Source: Pseudomonas mendocina
Lineage (GTDB): Bacteria > Pseudomonadota > Gammaproteobacteria > Pseudomonadales > Pseudomonadaceae
NCBI RefSeq assembly: GCF_003008615.1
Contig: NZ_CP027657.1
Location: forward strand, 992,001 to 1,056,000
Direction: 5' to 3'
DNA: 64,000 bases
Every line of letters starts with the position of its first letter. Position 1 is the first letter of the stretch. Below, piece by piece: positions 25,541 to 37,240 of the stretch. The notes under the pieces were generated by a model. That model was not told where the DNA came from. It ran no database searches and worked only from the letters and a program-made list of their open reading frames with translations. Made by a program: the position numbers and the translations under genes.

Positions 25541-26611
25541 TCAATGTGAAACGTCACCCTCGCGCCGCCACTGCCGCGGGCTGACGCCAAACCAGCGGCG
25601 AAACGCGCGGGAGAAGGCGCTGGCCTCGGAATAGCCGAGCAACGGTGCCAAGGCAGTGATCGGCAACTGCTGCTGGCTCAGGTAATGGGTGGCCAGCTCG
25701 CAACGCAGCTTGTCCACAACCACCGAGAAGCTCAGTCCCTGCTCACGCAGACGCCGCTGCAAGGACCAACTGGTCATCCCCAGCTGCTCGGCCACGCCTT
25801 CGAGTGTCGGCTCCCCCGCCAGCAACTGCTGGCGAATCTGTGCGCGGGTATCGTCGGCGATGTCCTGCTCACTGCGCACACTCTGCTGGCTGAGCTGCCG
25901 CAGCGAATCCTGCATCACCAACAGCAGCACCGGATCGTGCTCCGGCATTGCCCGGTTCAGACCGCGCTTGGGAATTAGCAGAGAATTGAACGGCTGCTCG
26001 AAGTACACCGGCGCATCGAACACCTTACAGTGCTCATGCCAGTGTTCCGGGCGCGGATGCTCGAAATGCACTGCACGCGGCGCCCATTGGCTGCCCAGCA
26101 CGTGACGGATCAGGTTGAGCGCCATGCCCAGGGTCAACTCGGCATCCTGACGGCGGCTGAGAATCGCGCCGTGGCGAATCTGATAATCGAAGCGGTAACA
26201 CTCGCCCGCATCGACCAGCCGAATCAGGCTGTTGCGCTGGTGCAGCGGGAAGGCGCGGGCGAAGTTGATCAGCGCCTGTTCCAGCGTCGCCGAACACAGG
26301 CCGATGTAGCCCAGCAGGCCGAGCGCCTGCGGCTTGAACTGCTGCCCGTAATACAGACCGAAGTTGTCGCAGCCGGACTGTCGCGCGGCCTCTTCCAGTA
26401 CCTGGCAGTAGTTCGGCAGCGCCAGGCTCAGGGTGGGATGACGCAGCAATTCGGGGTCGATGCCCGAAACGCCGAGAATACGGTCGGCGTCGCCGCCATG
26501 CTTTTCGATGAAGCCGCATAGTCCGCTGGCGGCCGCAGCCAACACGCCGGTATTGCTCTGCGTACCCGGCAGCGAAGACAAACCCGGGCTCTGGGCGGTA
26601 AGGGAACTCAT
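25541..26611 (-). CDS. AraC-family transcriptional regulator (OruR-like N-terminal domain)
   Basis: A 356-residue regulator. The N-terminal about 230 residues match the arabinose-binding-like domain of the OruR/ArgR-type AraC group (LSLALPNYCQVLEEAARQSGCDNFGLYYGQQFKPQALGLLGYIGLCSATLEQAL), and the C-terminus holds the double HTH (TLEGVAEQLGMTSWSLQRRLREQGLSF and LGYSEASAFSRAFRRWFGVSPRQWRR). GAGGAGG before the ATG at 26609-26611 fixes the start. It is divergent from the aldehyde dehydrogenase-eutH-eutB-eutC set and is the likely ethanolamine regulator, in the role EutR has in enterics. Confidence 0.88.
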   Translation of the reverse strand: MSSLTAQSPGLSSLPGTQSNTGVLAAAASGLCGFIEKHGGDADRILGVSGIDPELLRHPTLSLALPNYCQVLEEAARQSGCDNFGLYYGQQFKPQALGLLGYIGLCSATLEQALINFARAFPLHQRNSLIRLVDAGECYRFDYQIRHGAILSRRQDAELTLGMALNLIRHVLGSQWAPRAVHFEHPRPEHWHEHCKVFDAPVYFEQPFNSLLIPKRGLNRAMPEHDPVLLLVMQDSLRQLSQQSVRSEQDIADDTRAQIRQQLLAGEPTLEGVAEQLGMTSWSLQRRLREQGLSFSVVVDKLRCELATHYLSQQQLPITALAPLLGYSEASAFSRAFRRWFGVSPRQWRREGDVSH

Positions 26612-26962
26612 CGATGCCTCCTCGGTGACAAGCCTGCAGTTGAAGCAAGAAACACACCGGCCGCCCATGATCACCAGCAACCGCCCAGCACACCAGCATC
26701 CGGCGTCCCTCTCGGTGCATACGCCAGCCCGGTCACGCCCCAAAACGGGTCATAAGGAAACACTTGCCCTCAATCGAGGCAGGGAAATTTATCCCTTTAC
26801 GACACGCTCATGCCCAGACGCGGAAACTTGACTTCAGACGACAAGCGCTCAGCTGCAGCGTCAAGTTCGCCACATGAAATCGTTTCATGATCGAGATGAG
26901 TGTTCTTTGCACAGCCCTCGTTGCACATAACTACAACAATCGTCGTTACGGAGAGACATCTC
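26612..26962. other. Intergenic region between AraC regulator and aldehyde dehydrogenase
   Basis: This 351-bp divergent region holds no convincing gene. It carries the 17-bp palindrome at 26873-26889 and becomes AT-richer from about 26870 to 26960, where the promoter of the catabolic operon is expected. I saw no sigma-54 element with correct spacing. Confidence 0.6.
26873..26889. promoter_or_regulatory. Palindrome upstream of the ethanolamine operon
   Basis: CATGAAA-TCG-TTTCATG is a perfect 7-bp-arm inverted repeat, 74 bp before the aldehyde dehydrogenase ATG in the divergent regulator/operon gap. Its position fits an operator or activator site, but AraC-type proteins usually prefer direct repeats, so the binding protein is open. 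Confidence 0.45.
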
Positions 26963-28483
<1,521 letters not shown>

Positions 28484-28643
28484 CCCACCGTTTTCAACGG
28501 TCTGCCATGCATAAGGAGCGGCCCTCGCGCCATCGAACAGCCCGCATGCCCGCCCTTTCCCATCTCCGGGAGAGTGGCCGGGCAGCGCTCCGTTCGAGCG
28601 AACCCAGCCGCCCGCCATCCAATAAAACAGTCAGGGCACAGCA

Positions 28644-29903
28644 ATGGATCAGATAGGTAATTACGTTCTCTACATCATCATGGCTTGCGCCGTGGTGGGG
28701 GCTTTCGCAGCCATCTACGACAGCGAGAAAGGCCTGGGCAAGGAGTTCATGGAAGGCATCCACGCCACCGGTTACATCTTCGTACCGGCGGCCGGCATCA
28801 TGGCCTCCATCCCCTATCTCACGGTACTCATCGAGAAGGCCTGCGGACCGTTCTTCGATGCCCTGGGCGCCGACCCGGCACTGGCCGCGACGATGATCAT
28901 CGCTTCGGACATGGGCGGCTATCACCTGGCCTCGGCCCTGGCCTCCAGCAAGGAAGCGCTGATCATGGCGCTGATCACGGGCTTCATGGGCGGCGCCACC
29001 ATCGTCTTCTCCATTCCGATGGGCCTGGCGATGCTCGACAAGCGCGACCACAAGTACATGGCGCTGGGCATCATGTCCGGCATCCTGACCATTCCAGTCG
29101 GCGTACTGATCGCCAGCGTGCTGCTGGTGGTCAGTGATCCGATGGTGCGTGAAGTGGTCGCCACCAACGGCGAGGCCACCTACCAGTTGGCACTGGGTCT
29201 GGGCAGCATCTTCACCAATCTGCTGCCGATCTTCGTCTTCGTCGTGGCGCTGGCCGCCGGCCTGCGCTTTCTGCCGGATATGATGATCAAGGGTTTCATC
29301 GGTTTCGGTCGTGGCCTGGATGCGATGATCAAGCTGGTGCTGGTGTTCTCCATCGTCGAATACTTCACCGGCGTGTTCACCATCGTCTTCGGCGGCTGGG
29401 GCTTTCACCCGATCATCGCCGACGCCGAGGATCAAACCCGCGCCTTGGAGACCGCCGGCTACATCGGCATCATGCTGGCTGGCGCCTTCCCGATGGTCTA
29501 TATGCTGCGCAAATACTTCGGCGGCCCGCTGGAGAGCCTGGGTAGAAAGGTCGGCCTGAGCGCCGTCGGCAGTGCCGGCATGCTCGCCACCATCGCCAAC
29601 ATCCTGGCCATGTTCCGTCTGGTGCGCTTCATGCCGCCGAAAGACAAGGTGATCAACATTGCCTTCGCCGTCTGCGCGGCCTTCCTGCTCGGGGATCACC
29701 TGTCCTTCACCGCCAACTTCCAGCCGACCATCATCCTGCCGGTACTGGTCGGCAAGTTGATCGCCGGTTTCGTCGCCATCGGCCTGGCCTACTGGCTGTC
29801 GGTGCCCAAGGCACTGGAACTGGAGAAACAGGATCGCGCCGTCGGCATCATCGACAAGGACGAGTACCCGGTCGCCGGTAAGCCGCAGGTCAGCCCGGCC
29901 TGA
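28644..29903 (+). CDS. eutH: Ethanolamine transporter EutH
   Basis: A 419-residue membrane protein with about 10-11 hydrophobic segments. MDQIGNYVLYIIMACAVVGAFAAIYDSEKGLGKEF is the EutH N-terminus, and SDMGGYHLAS, the FGGWGFHPII loop and LGDHLSFTANFQP are recognisable family segments. EutH facilitates ethanolamine entry, mostly of the protonated form at low pH. In many pseudomonads the uptake protein of this operon is an APC-type permease instead. It follows the dehydrogenase gene by 160 bp and precedes eutB by 75 bp. Confidence 0.9.
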   Translation: MDQIGNYVLYIIMACAVVGAFAAIYDSEKGLGKEFMEGIHATGYIFVPAAGIMASIPYLTVLIEKACGPFFDALGADPALAATMIIASDMGGYHLASALASSKEALIMALITGFMGGATIVFSIPMGLAMLDKRDHKYMALGIMSGILTIPVGVLIASVLLVVSDPMVREVVATNGEATYQLALGLGSIFTNLLPIFVFVVALAAGLRFLPDMMIKGFIGFGRGLDAMIKLVLVFSIVEYFTGVFTIVFGGWGFHPIIADAEDQTRALETAGYIGIMLAGAFPMVYMLRKYFGGPLESLGRKVGLSAVGSAGMLATIANILAMFRLVRFMPPKDKVINIAFAVCAAFLLGDHLSFTANFQPTIILPVLVGKLIAGFVAIGLAYWLSVPKALELEKQDRAVGIIDKDEYPVAGKPQVSPA

Positions 29904-29978
29904 CACTTGCCGTAACGCCCGGCGCCTGCCCTGGCGGGCGCCGTGGGCGAAGATGAAAGACTGGTTCAGGAGAAATAC

Positions 29979-31373
29979 ATGGCAAGCTACTCCCACAGCA
30001 TCGGCGGCCAGACCTGGCGCTTCGACGACTTGCGCGAGCTGATGGCCAAGGCCACGCCGGCACGCTCCGGCGACTACCTCGCCGGCGTCGCGGCAAGCAG
30101 CGATGCCGAACGGGCAGCCGCGCAGATGACCCTGGCCGACGTGCCGCTGAAGAACTTCCTGCATGAGGCGCTGATTCCGTACGAAAGCGACGAAGTCACC
30201 CGCCTGATCATCGATACCCACGACGCCCAGGCCTTCGCACCGGTCAGCCACCTGACCGTGGGCGGGCTTCGCGACTGGCTGCTCAGCGACGCCGCCGACG
30301 AAACCAGCCTGCGCACCCTGGCGCCGGGCATGACGCCGGAAATGGCAGCAGCGGTATCGAAGATCATGCGCGTGCAGGATCTGGTGCTGGTGGCGCAGAA
30401 GATTCGCGTGGTCACCCGCTTTCGCAACACCATGGGCCTGCGCGGACGCATGTCCACGCGCCTGCAACCCAATCACCCCACCGACGACCCGGCCGGCATC
30501 GCTGCCAGCGTGGTCGACGGCCTGCTCTACGGCAATGGCGATGCCATGATCGGCATCAACCCGGCCACCGACAGCATGAGTGCGATCTGCACCCTGCTGG
30601 ACATGCTCGACGCCGTGATCCAGCGCTATGAAATTCCCACGCAATCCTGCGTGCTGACTCACGTCACCAACTCCATCGCCGCCATCGAGCGCGGCGCACC
30701 GCTGGATCTGGTGTTTCAGTCCATCGCCGGCACCGAGGCGGCCAATGCCAGCTTCGGTGTCAGCCTCAAGATCCTGCAGGAAGGCTATGAAGCCGGGCTG
30801 AGCCTGGGCCGTGGCACCCTCGGCAACAACCTGATGTATTTCGAGACCGGCCAGGGCAGCGCGCTGTCGGCCAACGCCCACCATGGCGTCGACCAGCAGA
30901 CCTGCGAGGCCCGCGCCTACGCCGTGGCGCGCCACTACAACCCGTTCCTGGTCAACACCGTGGTCGGCTTCATCGGCCCGGAATACCTGTACAACGGCAA
31001 GCAGATCATCCGCGCCGGCCTGGAAGATCACTTCTGCGGCAAGCTGCTGGGCGTGCCCATGGGCTGCGACATCTGCTACACCAACCATGCCGAAGCCGAC
31101 CAGGACGACATGGACATGCTGCTGACCCTGCTGGGGGCGGCCGGCATCAACTTCATCATGGGCATCCCCGGCTCCGACGACGTGATGCTCAACTACCAGA
31201 CCACCTCGTTCCACGATGCGCTCTATGCGCGCAAGGTGCTCGGCCTGCACGCCGCGCCAGAGTTCGAGGCCTGGTTGGCGCGTATGGGCATCTTCCAGCA
31301 ACAGGGTGGTCGCCTGCACATGGGCGAGGAACTGCCCCCCGCCTTTCGCCAGGCCCTGGCTCAGCTCACCTGA
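29979..31373 (+). CDS. eutB: Ethanolamine ammonia-lyase large subunit
   Basis: The 464-residue TIM-barrel subunit of adenosylcobalamin-dependent ethanolamine ammonia-lyase, which turns ethanolamine into acetaldehyde and ammonia. Recognisable are RVVTRFRNTMGLRGRMSTRLQPNHPTDDPAGI-type core sequence, GINPATDS, FQSIAGTEAANASFG, YFETGQGSALSANAHHG and the C-terminal MGCDICYTNHAEADQDDMD. The ATG at 29979 follows a CAGGAGA ribosome site; an in-frame upstream ATG at 29943-29981 region is less likely. eutC follows after 15 nt. A B12 source is required; no cobalamin genes lie in the window. Confidence 0.97.
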   Translation: MASYSHSIGGQTWRFDDLRELMAKATPARSGDYLAGVAASSDAERAAAQMTLADVPLKNFLHEALIPYESDEVTRLIIDTHDAQAFAPVSHLTVGGLRDWLLSDAADETSLRTLAPGMTPEMAAAVSKIMRVQDLVLVAQKIRVVTRFRNTMGLRGRMSTRLQPNHPTDDPAGIAASVVDGLLYGNGDAMIGINPATDSMSAICTLLDMLDAVIQRYEIPTQSCVLTHVTNSIAAIERGAPLDLVFQSIAGTEAANASFGVSLKILQEGYEAGLSLGRGTLGNNLMYFETGQGSALSANAHHGVDQQTCEARAYAVARHYNPFLVNTVVGFIGPEYLYNGKQIIRAGLEDHFCGKLLGVPMGCDICYTNHAEADQDDMDMLLTLLGAAGINFIMGIPGSDDVMLNYQTTSFHDALYARKVLGLHAAPEFEAWLARMGIFQQQGGRLHMGEELPPAFRQALAQLT

Positions 31374-31388
31374 GTATTCGAGATAGCC

Positions 31389-32201
31389 ATGACAGACAAA
31401 TCCCCCGCAACCGAAAACCCCTGGCGGCAACTGCGCCAGCTGACCCCCGCGCGCATCGCCCTGGGCCGCGCCGGCACCAGCCTGCCGACCGCCGCGCAGC
31501 TTGATTTCCAGTTCGCCCACGCTCAGGCCCGTGACGCCGTGCACCTGCCCTTCGAGCACACGTCCCTGCGTGAGGCGCTGCACGACCGCCAACTCCCGAC
31601 ACTGGTGCTGCGTAGCGCCGCCGCGGATCGTCATACCTACCTGCAACGCCCGGATCTGGGCCGGCGCCTGCACGAAGACGCGGCGCGCCAGCTCGATGAC
31701 TACACCGAGAAACACGGGCGTGGCTACGACCTAGCCATTGTCATCGCCGACGGTCTGTCGTCGCTGGCGGTACAACGGCACAGCCTGCCGTTTCTCGATC
31801 GCTTGCTGGAGCAGGTGCTGGAGGAAGGTTGGTCACTGGCGCCCATCGCCATCGTCGAGCAGGGCCGGGTCGCCGTGGCTGACGAAGTCGGCGAACGCCT
31901 GGGCGCGAAAATGACGGTGATCCTGATCGGCGAACGCCCCGGCCTCAGTTCGCCGGACAGCCTCGGCCTGTACTTCACCTACGCGCCGCGAGTCGGCCTC
32001 AACGACGCCTACCGCAACTGCATCTCCAACGTGCGCCTGGAAGGGCTCAGCTACGGTATGGCCACCTTCCGCCTGATGTACCTGATGCGTGAGGCCTGTC
32101 GCCGGCAACTGTCCGGAGTGGATCTCAAGGACGAGGCGCAAGTCCCTACCCTTGAAGGCGGCGGCCCAGGAAACTTCCTGCTGCCACCGCTGCATGACTG
32201 A
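31389..32201 (+). CDS. eutC: Ethanolamine ammonia-lyase small subunit
   Basis: A 270-residue Eut[48 protein letters not shown] is a typical N-terminal region, and [57 protein letters not shown] and [14 protein letters not shown] are conserved segments. It forms the B12-binding partner of EutB. It ends the operon: the stop is 6 nt from the convergent GST gene. No carboxysome-like shell genes are present. Confidence 0.97.
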   Translation: MTDKSPATENPWRQLRQLTPARIALGRAGTSLPTAAQLDFQFAHAQARDAVHLPFEHTSLREALHDRQLPTLVLRSAAADRHTYLQRPDLGRRLHEDAARQLDDYTEKHGRGYDLAIVIADGLSSLAVQRHSLPFLDRLLEQVLEEGWSLAPIAIVEQGRVAVADEVGERLGAKMTVILIGERPGLSSPDSLGLYFTYAPRVGLNDAYRNCISNVRLEGLSYGMATFRLMYLMREACRRQLSGVDLKDEAQVPTLEGGGPGNFLLPPLHD

Positions 32202-32219
32202 GGCGCTTCAACGCGCCTC
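32200..32219. terminator. Hairpin shared by the convergent eutC and GST genes
   Basis: GAGGCGC-TTCAAC-GCGCCTC forms a 7-bp stem across both stop codons. No T tract follows on either strand, so termination strength is doubtful. Confidence 0.35.
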
Positions 32220-33143
32220 GATGCGAAAGCCCAGGCGAGGGAAATGCACGTGCACCACGCCGGCACGCTCGTCCTCACGCCGCAGGATCAACTCTTCGCG
32301 CCCGGCGAATACCAATTCGCCCTCGACCGGATCGACGCCATAGTCGATGGCTGCAATGGCCACGCGCTGACCAGCGCTGAAACCGTTGGGCTCGCTGAAC
32401 GCCTCGTCCGGCAAGGCTGCCGGCTGAGCGTCGCGGGCAGTAGCGATGGCCTGCTCACTGCTCATCTCGCTGAGCGCACCATGGCCGAAACCCAGTACCC
32501 GCGCCAACCAGGCCGCCACGTCCGGATAATCGTCGACCAGCGGCGCGGTGACCGGCGTAGCACGCAGGAACCACAGCGGATGGGCAACGGCGAAGTCGGC
32601 AATCGAGGGCTCGCCAAACAGAAAATCCCCCCCGCCCTGCTGCAGTTGCTGCTGCAAACGCTCCATCAGCACCGGCCATTGGTGGCGCGCCTGCTCCAGC
32701 GGCAAACGGCTGGCCGTGCCACCCGAGAACAGCGCTGCACGATCGGCGGCGAAAGCCTTGGCGAATTCCGGCGGCACCTTGGCGAAGCGCACAGCCATGG
32801 ACTCGGGGGCGAACACCAGCGATACCGCATGCTGGAACAGCACCGAGTCAGCCCACTGCGCGAGTGTGGCGGCATTGAAACCCTGCCCTTCCGGGAACAG
32901 TGACGGCGTGCTCTTCTCCGCTTCCAGACGACGGGCGATCAGTGCTGTATCGCAGTAGATGTCAGCGCCGATCTGCAGCACCGGGGTTTTACGGTAACCG
33001 CCAGTCAACGCGGTCAGGTCGGGTTTGGGCATCACCGGCGGAATCATCACCGAGCGCCAGGACAGTTGCTTGAAGCCCAGCAGCAGGCGGGCCTTCTCGG
33101 CAAACGGCGAGGTCGGATAGTGATGAAGGATCAGCTCGTGCAT
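32208..33143 (-). CDS. Glutathione S-transferase family protein with C-terminal extension
   Basis: A 311-residue protein. Residues 1-80 form the thioredoxin-like GST domain (LILHHYPTSPFAEKARLLLGFKQL, then GGYRKTPVLQIGADIYCDTALIARRLE, with the cis-proline T-P-V-L), followed by the helical domain to about residue 225 (FGEPSIADFAVAHPLWFLR). Typical GSTs end near 210 residues; here about 80 more (from QPAALPDEAFSEPNGF to the end) form an apparent beta-rich tail (VAIAAIDYGVDPVEGELVFAGREELILRRED). Homologues of this length occur in Pseudomonas. Substrate unknown. Confidence 0.85.
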   Translation of the reverse strand: MHELILHHYPTSPFAEKARLLLGFKQLSWRSVMIPPVMPKPDLTALTGGYRKTPVLQIGADIYCDTALIARRLEAEKSTPSLFPEGQGFNAATLAQWADSVLFQHAVSLVFAPESMAVRFAKVPPEFAKAFAADRAALFSGGTASRLPLEQARHQWPVLMERLQQQLQQGGGDFLFGEPSIADFAVAHPLWFLRATPVTAPLVDDYPDVAAWLARVLGFGHGALSEMSSEQAIATARDAQPAALPDEAFSEPNGFSAGQRVAIAAIDYGVDPVEGELVFAGREELILRREDERAGVVHVHFPRLGFRIEAR

Positions 33144-33207
33144 GGCGCGCTCCGCGTCGATTCGAAAGCGCCCAGCTTACCCGCGCGGCCGAGACGCGCA
33201 CACCGCC

Positions 33208-33489
33208 TCAGGCTGATGAATCGCCATCAACGGCCAGAATGAGCGCTTCTTTGGCGGTTTTACTCAGGCGTTTGATCGCACGCTCACGACGCAGGGCATC
33301 GCCCTTGCCGGCACAGGCCTCGACATAGGCCAATGCAAGCGCTGGACTGGTGTGAAAGAAACGTGCGCCCTTGCCACTCTGGTGCTGCGCGAAACGCCGC
33401 TGCGGGTCATCGCTGATGCCGCAATACAGCGCACCATTGGCGGTGCGCACCAGATAGACGAACCAGGGCTTGTCGAGTGCTGCCGTCAT
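33208..33489 (-). CDS. GIY-YIG nuclease domain protein (YhbQ/UPF0213 type)
   Basis: A 93-residue protein containing only a GIY-YIG domain: [51 protein letters not shown], where the GIY and YIG strands read as F-V-Y and Y-C-G, with the catalytic Arg in DDPQRRF. Functions of the family are poorly known; some members act on DNA. The ATG at 33487-33489 overlaps the stop of pcs (ATGA), implying translational coupling. An earlier GTG at 33507 is possible but less likely. Confidence 0.88.
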   Translation of the reverse strand: MTAALDKPWFVYLVRTANGALYCGISDDPQRRFAQHQSGKGARFFHTSPALALAYVEACAGKGDALRRERAIKRLSKTAKEALILAVDGDSSA

Positions 33490-34205
33490 CCGCGCGCCGG
33501 GAACCACTCACGCGCCGAGCGCCACAGGCACATACCGACGAAATAGGCCGAAGCCAGCCACCAGAGCGCCAGCAGCCAAGGCTGACTAACGGGGTACTGC
33601 AGGATCAGCAGGGCGCTGCTGAGCATCCAGACGAAGGTCACCAGAATGTTCAGCGGCATGAACTGACGCACGCGGAACGGGTGCAGGAATTTCATCTTCG
33701 TCAGGGTCAGGCCCGCCAGCAGCACGATCATCGCCAGCGTCACCCAGGGATGGATGTCAAGGATGTAGAAATACAGCACCACCACGTTCCAGGCCGCCGG
33801 GAAGCCAACGAAGTAGTTGTCCTTGCTCTTCATGTTCAGGTTGCAGAAGCAGAACAGCGACGACACCAGAATCAGGCCGACGGCGAACAGCGGGGTGTAT
33901 TCGGGCAACGGAATGAAGCGGTAAAGGAAGATCGCCGGGATGAACACATAGGTGAGGTAGTCGATGACCAGATCCAGGGTCGAGCCGTCGAAATGCGGTA
34001 GCACACCCTTGACGTCGTAACGTCGCGCCAGAGAGCCATCCAGACCGTCGACCAGCAGCGCCAGCCCCAACCACATCAGGCATTGCTTGGGCTGGCCGTC
34101 GAGCACGGCGAGCAGCGCCAGCAGGGCAAGGATCACCCCACTGGCAGTGACGGCATGCACCCCCCAGGCCTTGGCCTGTTTTACGGCTACGATCAGTTCG
34201 GTCAC
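33486..34205 (-). CDS. pcs: Phosphatidylcholine synthase
   Basis: A 239-residue polytopic membrane enzyme that condenses choline with CDP-diacylglycerol to phosphatidylcholine. The CDP-alcohol phosphotransferase signature is complete: D-G-L-D-G-S-L-A-R followed by G-S-T-L-D-L-V-I-D (about residues 53-85). About eight hydrophobic segments follow the Pcs plan. No ATG is available at the N-terminus; GTG at 34205 (preceded by GAGA) gives [23 protein letters not shown], and another GTG at 34238 would add 11 residues. Confidence 0.92.
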   Translation of the reverse strand: MTELIVAVKQAKAWGVHAVTASGVILALLALLAVLDGQPKQCLMWLGLALLVDGLDGSLARRYDVKGVLPHFDGSTLDLVIDYLTYVFIPAIFLYRFIPLPEYTPLFAVGLILVSSLFCFCNLNMKSKDNYFVGFPAAWNVVVLYFYILDIHPWVTLAMIVLLAGLTLTKMKFLHPFRVRQFMPLNILVTFVWMLSSALLILQYPVSQPWLLALWWLASAYFVGMCLWRSAREWFPARG

Positions 34206-34305
34206 GATAAGTCTCGATTGGCAGTGGAGATGCGGCACCCCATGTGCGCACTCTCTTATTGAAGGCTATGACCGGCTAGCCTACCACTGCGTTCCTTCGC
34301 CCGCC

Positions 34306-34776
34306 TTAGCGCGCCGTCCGAAACTGGGCCAAGCCACGGGCCGCTTGCCGACGAATGGCAGCCTGAACCGGTGGAGCCCAGCCCAGCAACAGCCCTTTGG
34401 CTCCTAGCGCCTGGCGACTCCAACGCCACAGATCGAAATGATCACGATGCTCGACGATCAAGCCGTCACGGAAGACGAAGCGCGCATGGATATGGTTGAC
34501 CACCTGCCGCCCCGTGGCGCTGAAACGGTAGGTGGCGACCCAGCGGGCGCTACCGGCATGGTCATCGGCATGCACCGAGTCGAAGGTCAGCGAGAAGTCC
34601 TCGGCACGGCTGCACAGCATGCGCCACATGTCCCCTGCCTCCGCGCCCTGCAGACCGACGAAAACCGGGTCGGAGAAACGCACATCCGCCGCATAACAGG
34701 CGGCCATGGCCTCGGCGTCGAGCTTCTGGAAAGCGCTGTAGAAGCGCTGGATCAGCTCGGCATTGGGGTGGCTCAT
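34306..34776 (-). CDS. NTF2-like/SnoaL-type protein
   Basis: A 156-residue protein with the cone-shaped NTF2-like fold: NAELIQRFYSAFQKLDAEAMAACYAADVRFSDPVFVGLQG at the start (the classic helix plus D-P strand), VATYRFSATGRQVVNHIHARFVFRDGLIVEHRDHFDLWRWSRQALG toward the end. Such proteins act as ketosteroid-isomerase-like enzymes or small-molecule binders. The C-terminal about 25 residues are basic. Function not assignable; it is flanked by its own intergenic regions. Confidence 0.85.
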   Translation of the reverse strand: MSHPNAELIQRFYSAFQKLDAEAMAACYAADVRFSDPVFVGLQGAEAGDMWRMLCSRAEDFSLTFDSVHADDHAGSARWVATYRFSATGRQVVNHIHARFVFRDGLIVEHRDHFDLWRWSRQALGAKGLLLGWAPPVQAAIRRQAARGLAQFRTAR

Positions 34777-34802
34777 GAAGGGCTCCTACAGGCTTTTCAT
34801 TA

Positions 34803-34868
34803 CGTAGGGTACGACGCGCGCACCGCTGTCACGGCGTCGCTCACTGATGCGCACAGCACACCCTACAC
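34803..34868. repeat. Intergenic repeat with CGTAGGGT ... ACCCTACACG ends
   Basis: The element starts CGTAGGGT and ends ACCCTACACG, with GCGCACC/TGCGCAC segments inside. Similar units occur at 55186-55254 and 58331-58372, and a shorter one at 49550. This looks like an intergenic repeat family of this genome. Confidence 0.5.
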
Positions 34869-34976
34869 GTTCGCAAGGATGGTTCACTCCAGTCTGTTCG
34901 TCCGGCGGGGACGTGGCGATTGGCTATAACGACAACTTTGTGTCAATAATCGCCAACCTCAATCGAGAGCACTCCC

Positions 34977-35921
34977 ATGCTGCGCATTGCGCTATACGTC
35001 TGCCCGCAAACCGTCTGCTCCAGCCTGAGCATGGCGCAGGATGCCTTCAGCCTGGCCAATCGCCTGGCGGGCACGGCATGTTTTCTGGTTCAGCGCTTCA
35101 GCCTGGACGGAGAACCGGTGCAACTGGAGTTCGCCCAGATACAGGTCGATGGCGGCCTACCGCTGGCCGAGCAGGCCGACCTGCTGATCGTGCCTGCCAC
35201 CGGCAGTGCCATCAGCCGCACGCTGGAGAACAACGCCAGGCTGCTGCCCTGGTTGGCCCAACGTGGTGAGCAACAGGTGGCGAGCCTGTGCAGCAGCGCC
35301 TTCCTGCTGGCAGCCGCCGGCCTGCTCGATGGGCGCCAGGCGACCACTCATTGGGCGCTGGCAGAAGCCTTCACCCGACACTATCCGCAGGTGAACCTGC
35401 GCAGCGACCTGCTGCTGACCGAAGACGGCCCGCGGTTCTGCTCCGGCGGTGCCCAGGCCGGGCTCGATCTGTGCCTGCACCTGATTGCCCTGCATGCGGG
35501 CGAATGGTTGGCCCAGCAGGTGGCCAGCGCCATGGTGATCGAACGTCAGCGCGGCACGCAGACGCGTTTCGCGCCGTTGTTACCCGCCACCGATGACAGC
35601 ACGCTGCAGCCCGTACTGACCTGGCTACGCGAGCACCACGCCGAAGCGATCGACCTTAACCGCCTTGCGCAACAGGCACACTGCTCACCTCGCACCCTGC
35701 TGCGCCGCTTCAAACACACCACCGGACTGACGCCAGGTGACTACCTGCAACGCCTGCGCATCAGCCTGGCGCAGCAGGCGCTGGCAAGCTCGAGCCAGTC
35801 ACTGGAACAGATCGCCAGCCAGATCGGCTTCGCCGACCGCGCCACCTTCGCCAAGCGCTTCAAACAGCTTTGCGGCGAAACACCTGGGGCCTTTCGCAAA
35901 CGAATGCAGCGTAGCGTTTAG
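34977..35921 (+). CDS. GlxA-type transcriptional regulator (DJ-1/PfpI domain plus AraC HTH)
   Basis: A 314-residue regulator. The N-terminal about 170 residues are a DJ-1/PfpI-like amidotransferase domain (LIVPATGSAISRT, LCSSAFLLAAAGLLDGRQATTHWALAEAF), where the nucleophile-elbow Cys in SLCSSAFLLA is visible. The C-terminus has an AraC HTH (LNRLAQQAHCSPRTLLRRFKHTTGLTPGDYLQRLRI and IASQIGFADRATFAKRFKQLCGETPGAFRKR). Regulators of this build control amine, betaine and carnitine metabolism in Pseudomonas; its target here is unclear. Confidence 0.92.
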   Translation: MLRIALYVCPQTVCSSLSMAQDAFSLANRLAGTACFLVQRFSLDGEPVQLEFAQIQVDGGLPLAEQADLLIVPATGSAISRTLENNARLLPWLAQRGEQQVASLCSSAFLLAAAGLLDGRQATTHWALAEAFTRHYPQVNLRSDLLLTEDGPRFCSGGAQAGLDLCLHLIALHAGEWLAQQVASAMVIERQRGTQTRFAPLLPATDDSTLQPVLTWLREHHAEAIDLNRLAQQAHCSPRTLLRRFKHTTGLTPGDYLQRLRISLAQQALASSSQSLEQIASQIGFADRATFAKRFKQLCGETPGAFRKRMQRSV

Positions 35922-35974
35922 GCCGCGACAACCCTTCCAACTAAAAGCGTTGCGCAGTGACATCCCTCTACAAC

Positions 35975-36003
35975 ATAAATAAGGCCCGCCAAGTGGCGGG
36001 CCG
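35975..36003 (-). terminator. Rho-independent terminator of trxB
   Basis: On the minus strand GGCCCGCC-ACTT-GGCGGGCC is followed by TTATTTATG, 20 nt after the trxB stop codon. The 8-bp GC stem and T-rich tail make a good intrinsic terminator. Confidence 0.85.
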
Positions 36004-36021
36004 GCTAGATGCACTATTCGA

Positions 36022-37227
<1,206 letters not shown>

Positions 37228-37240
37228 TCAGGAGACCGCC

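Noticed and set aside
26900..26940. Sigma-54 promoter before the aldehyde dehydrogenase (TTGCAC ... TTGCA)
   Set aside because: The spacing between the two elements is 8 nt, not the 5 required, and the GG element is missing.
28494..31715. Very long minus-strand open frame opposite eutH, eutB and eutC
   Set aside because: It is a mirror of three unmistakable plus-strand genes; long antisense frames are common at high GC.
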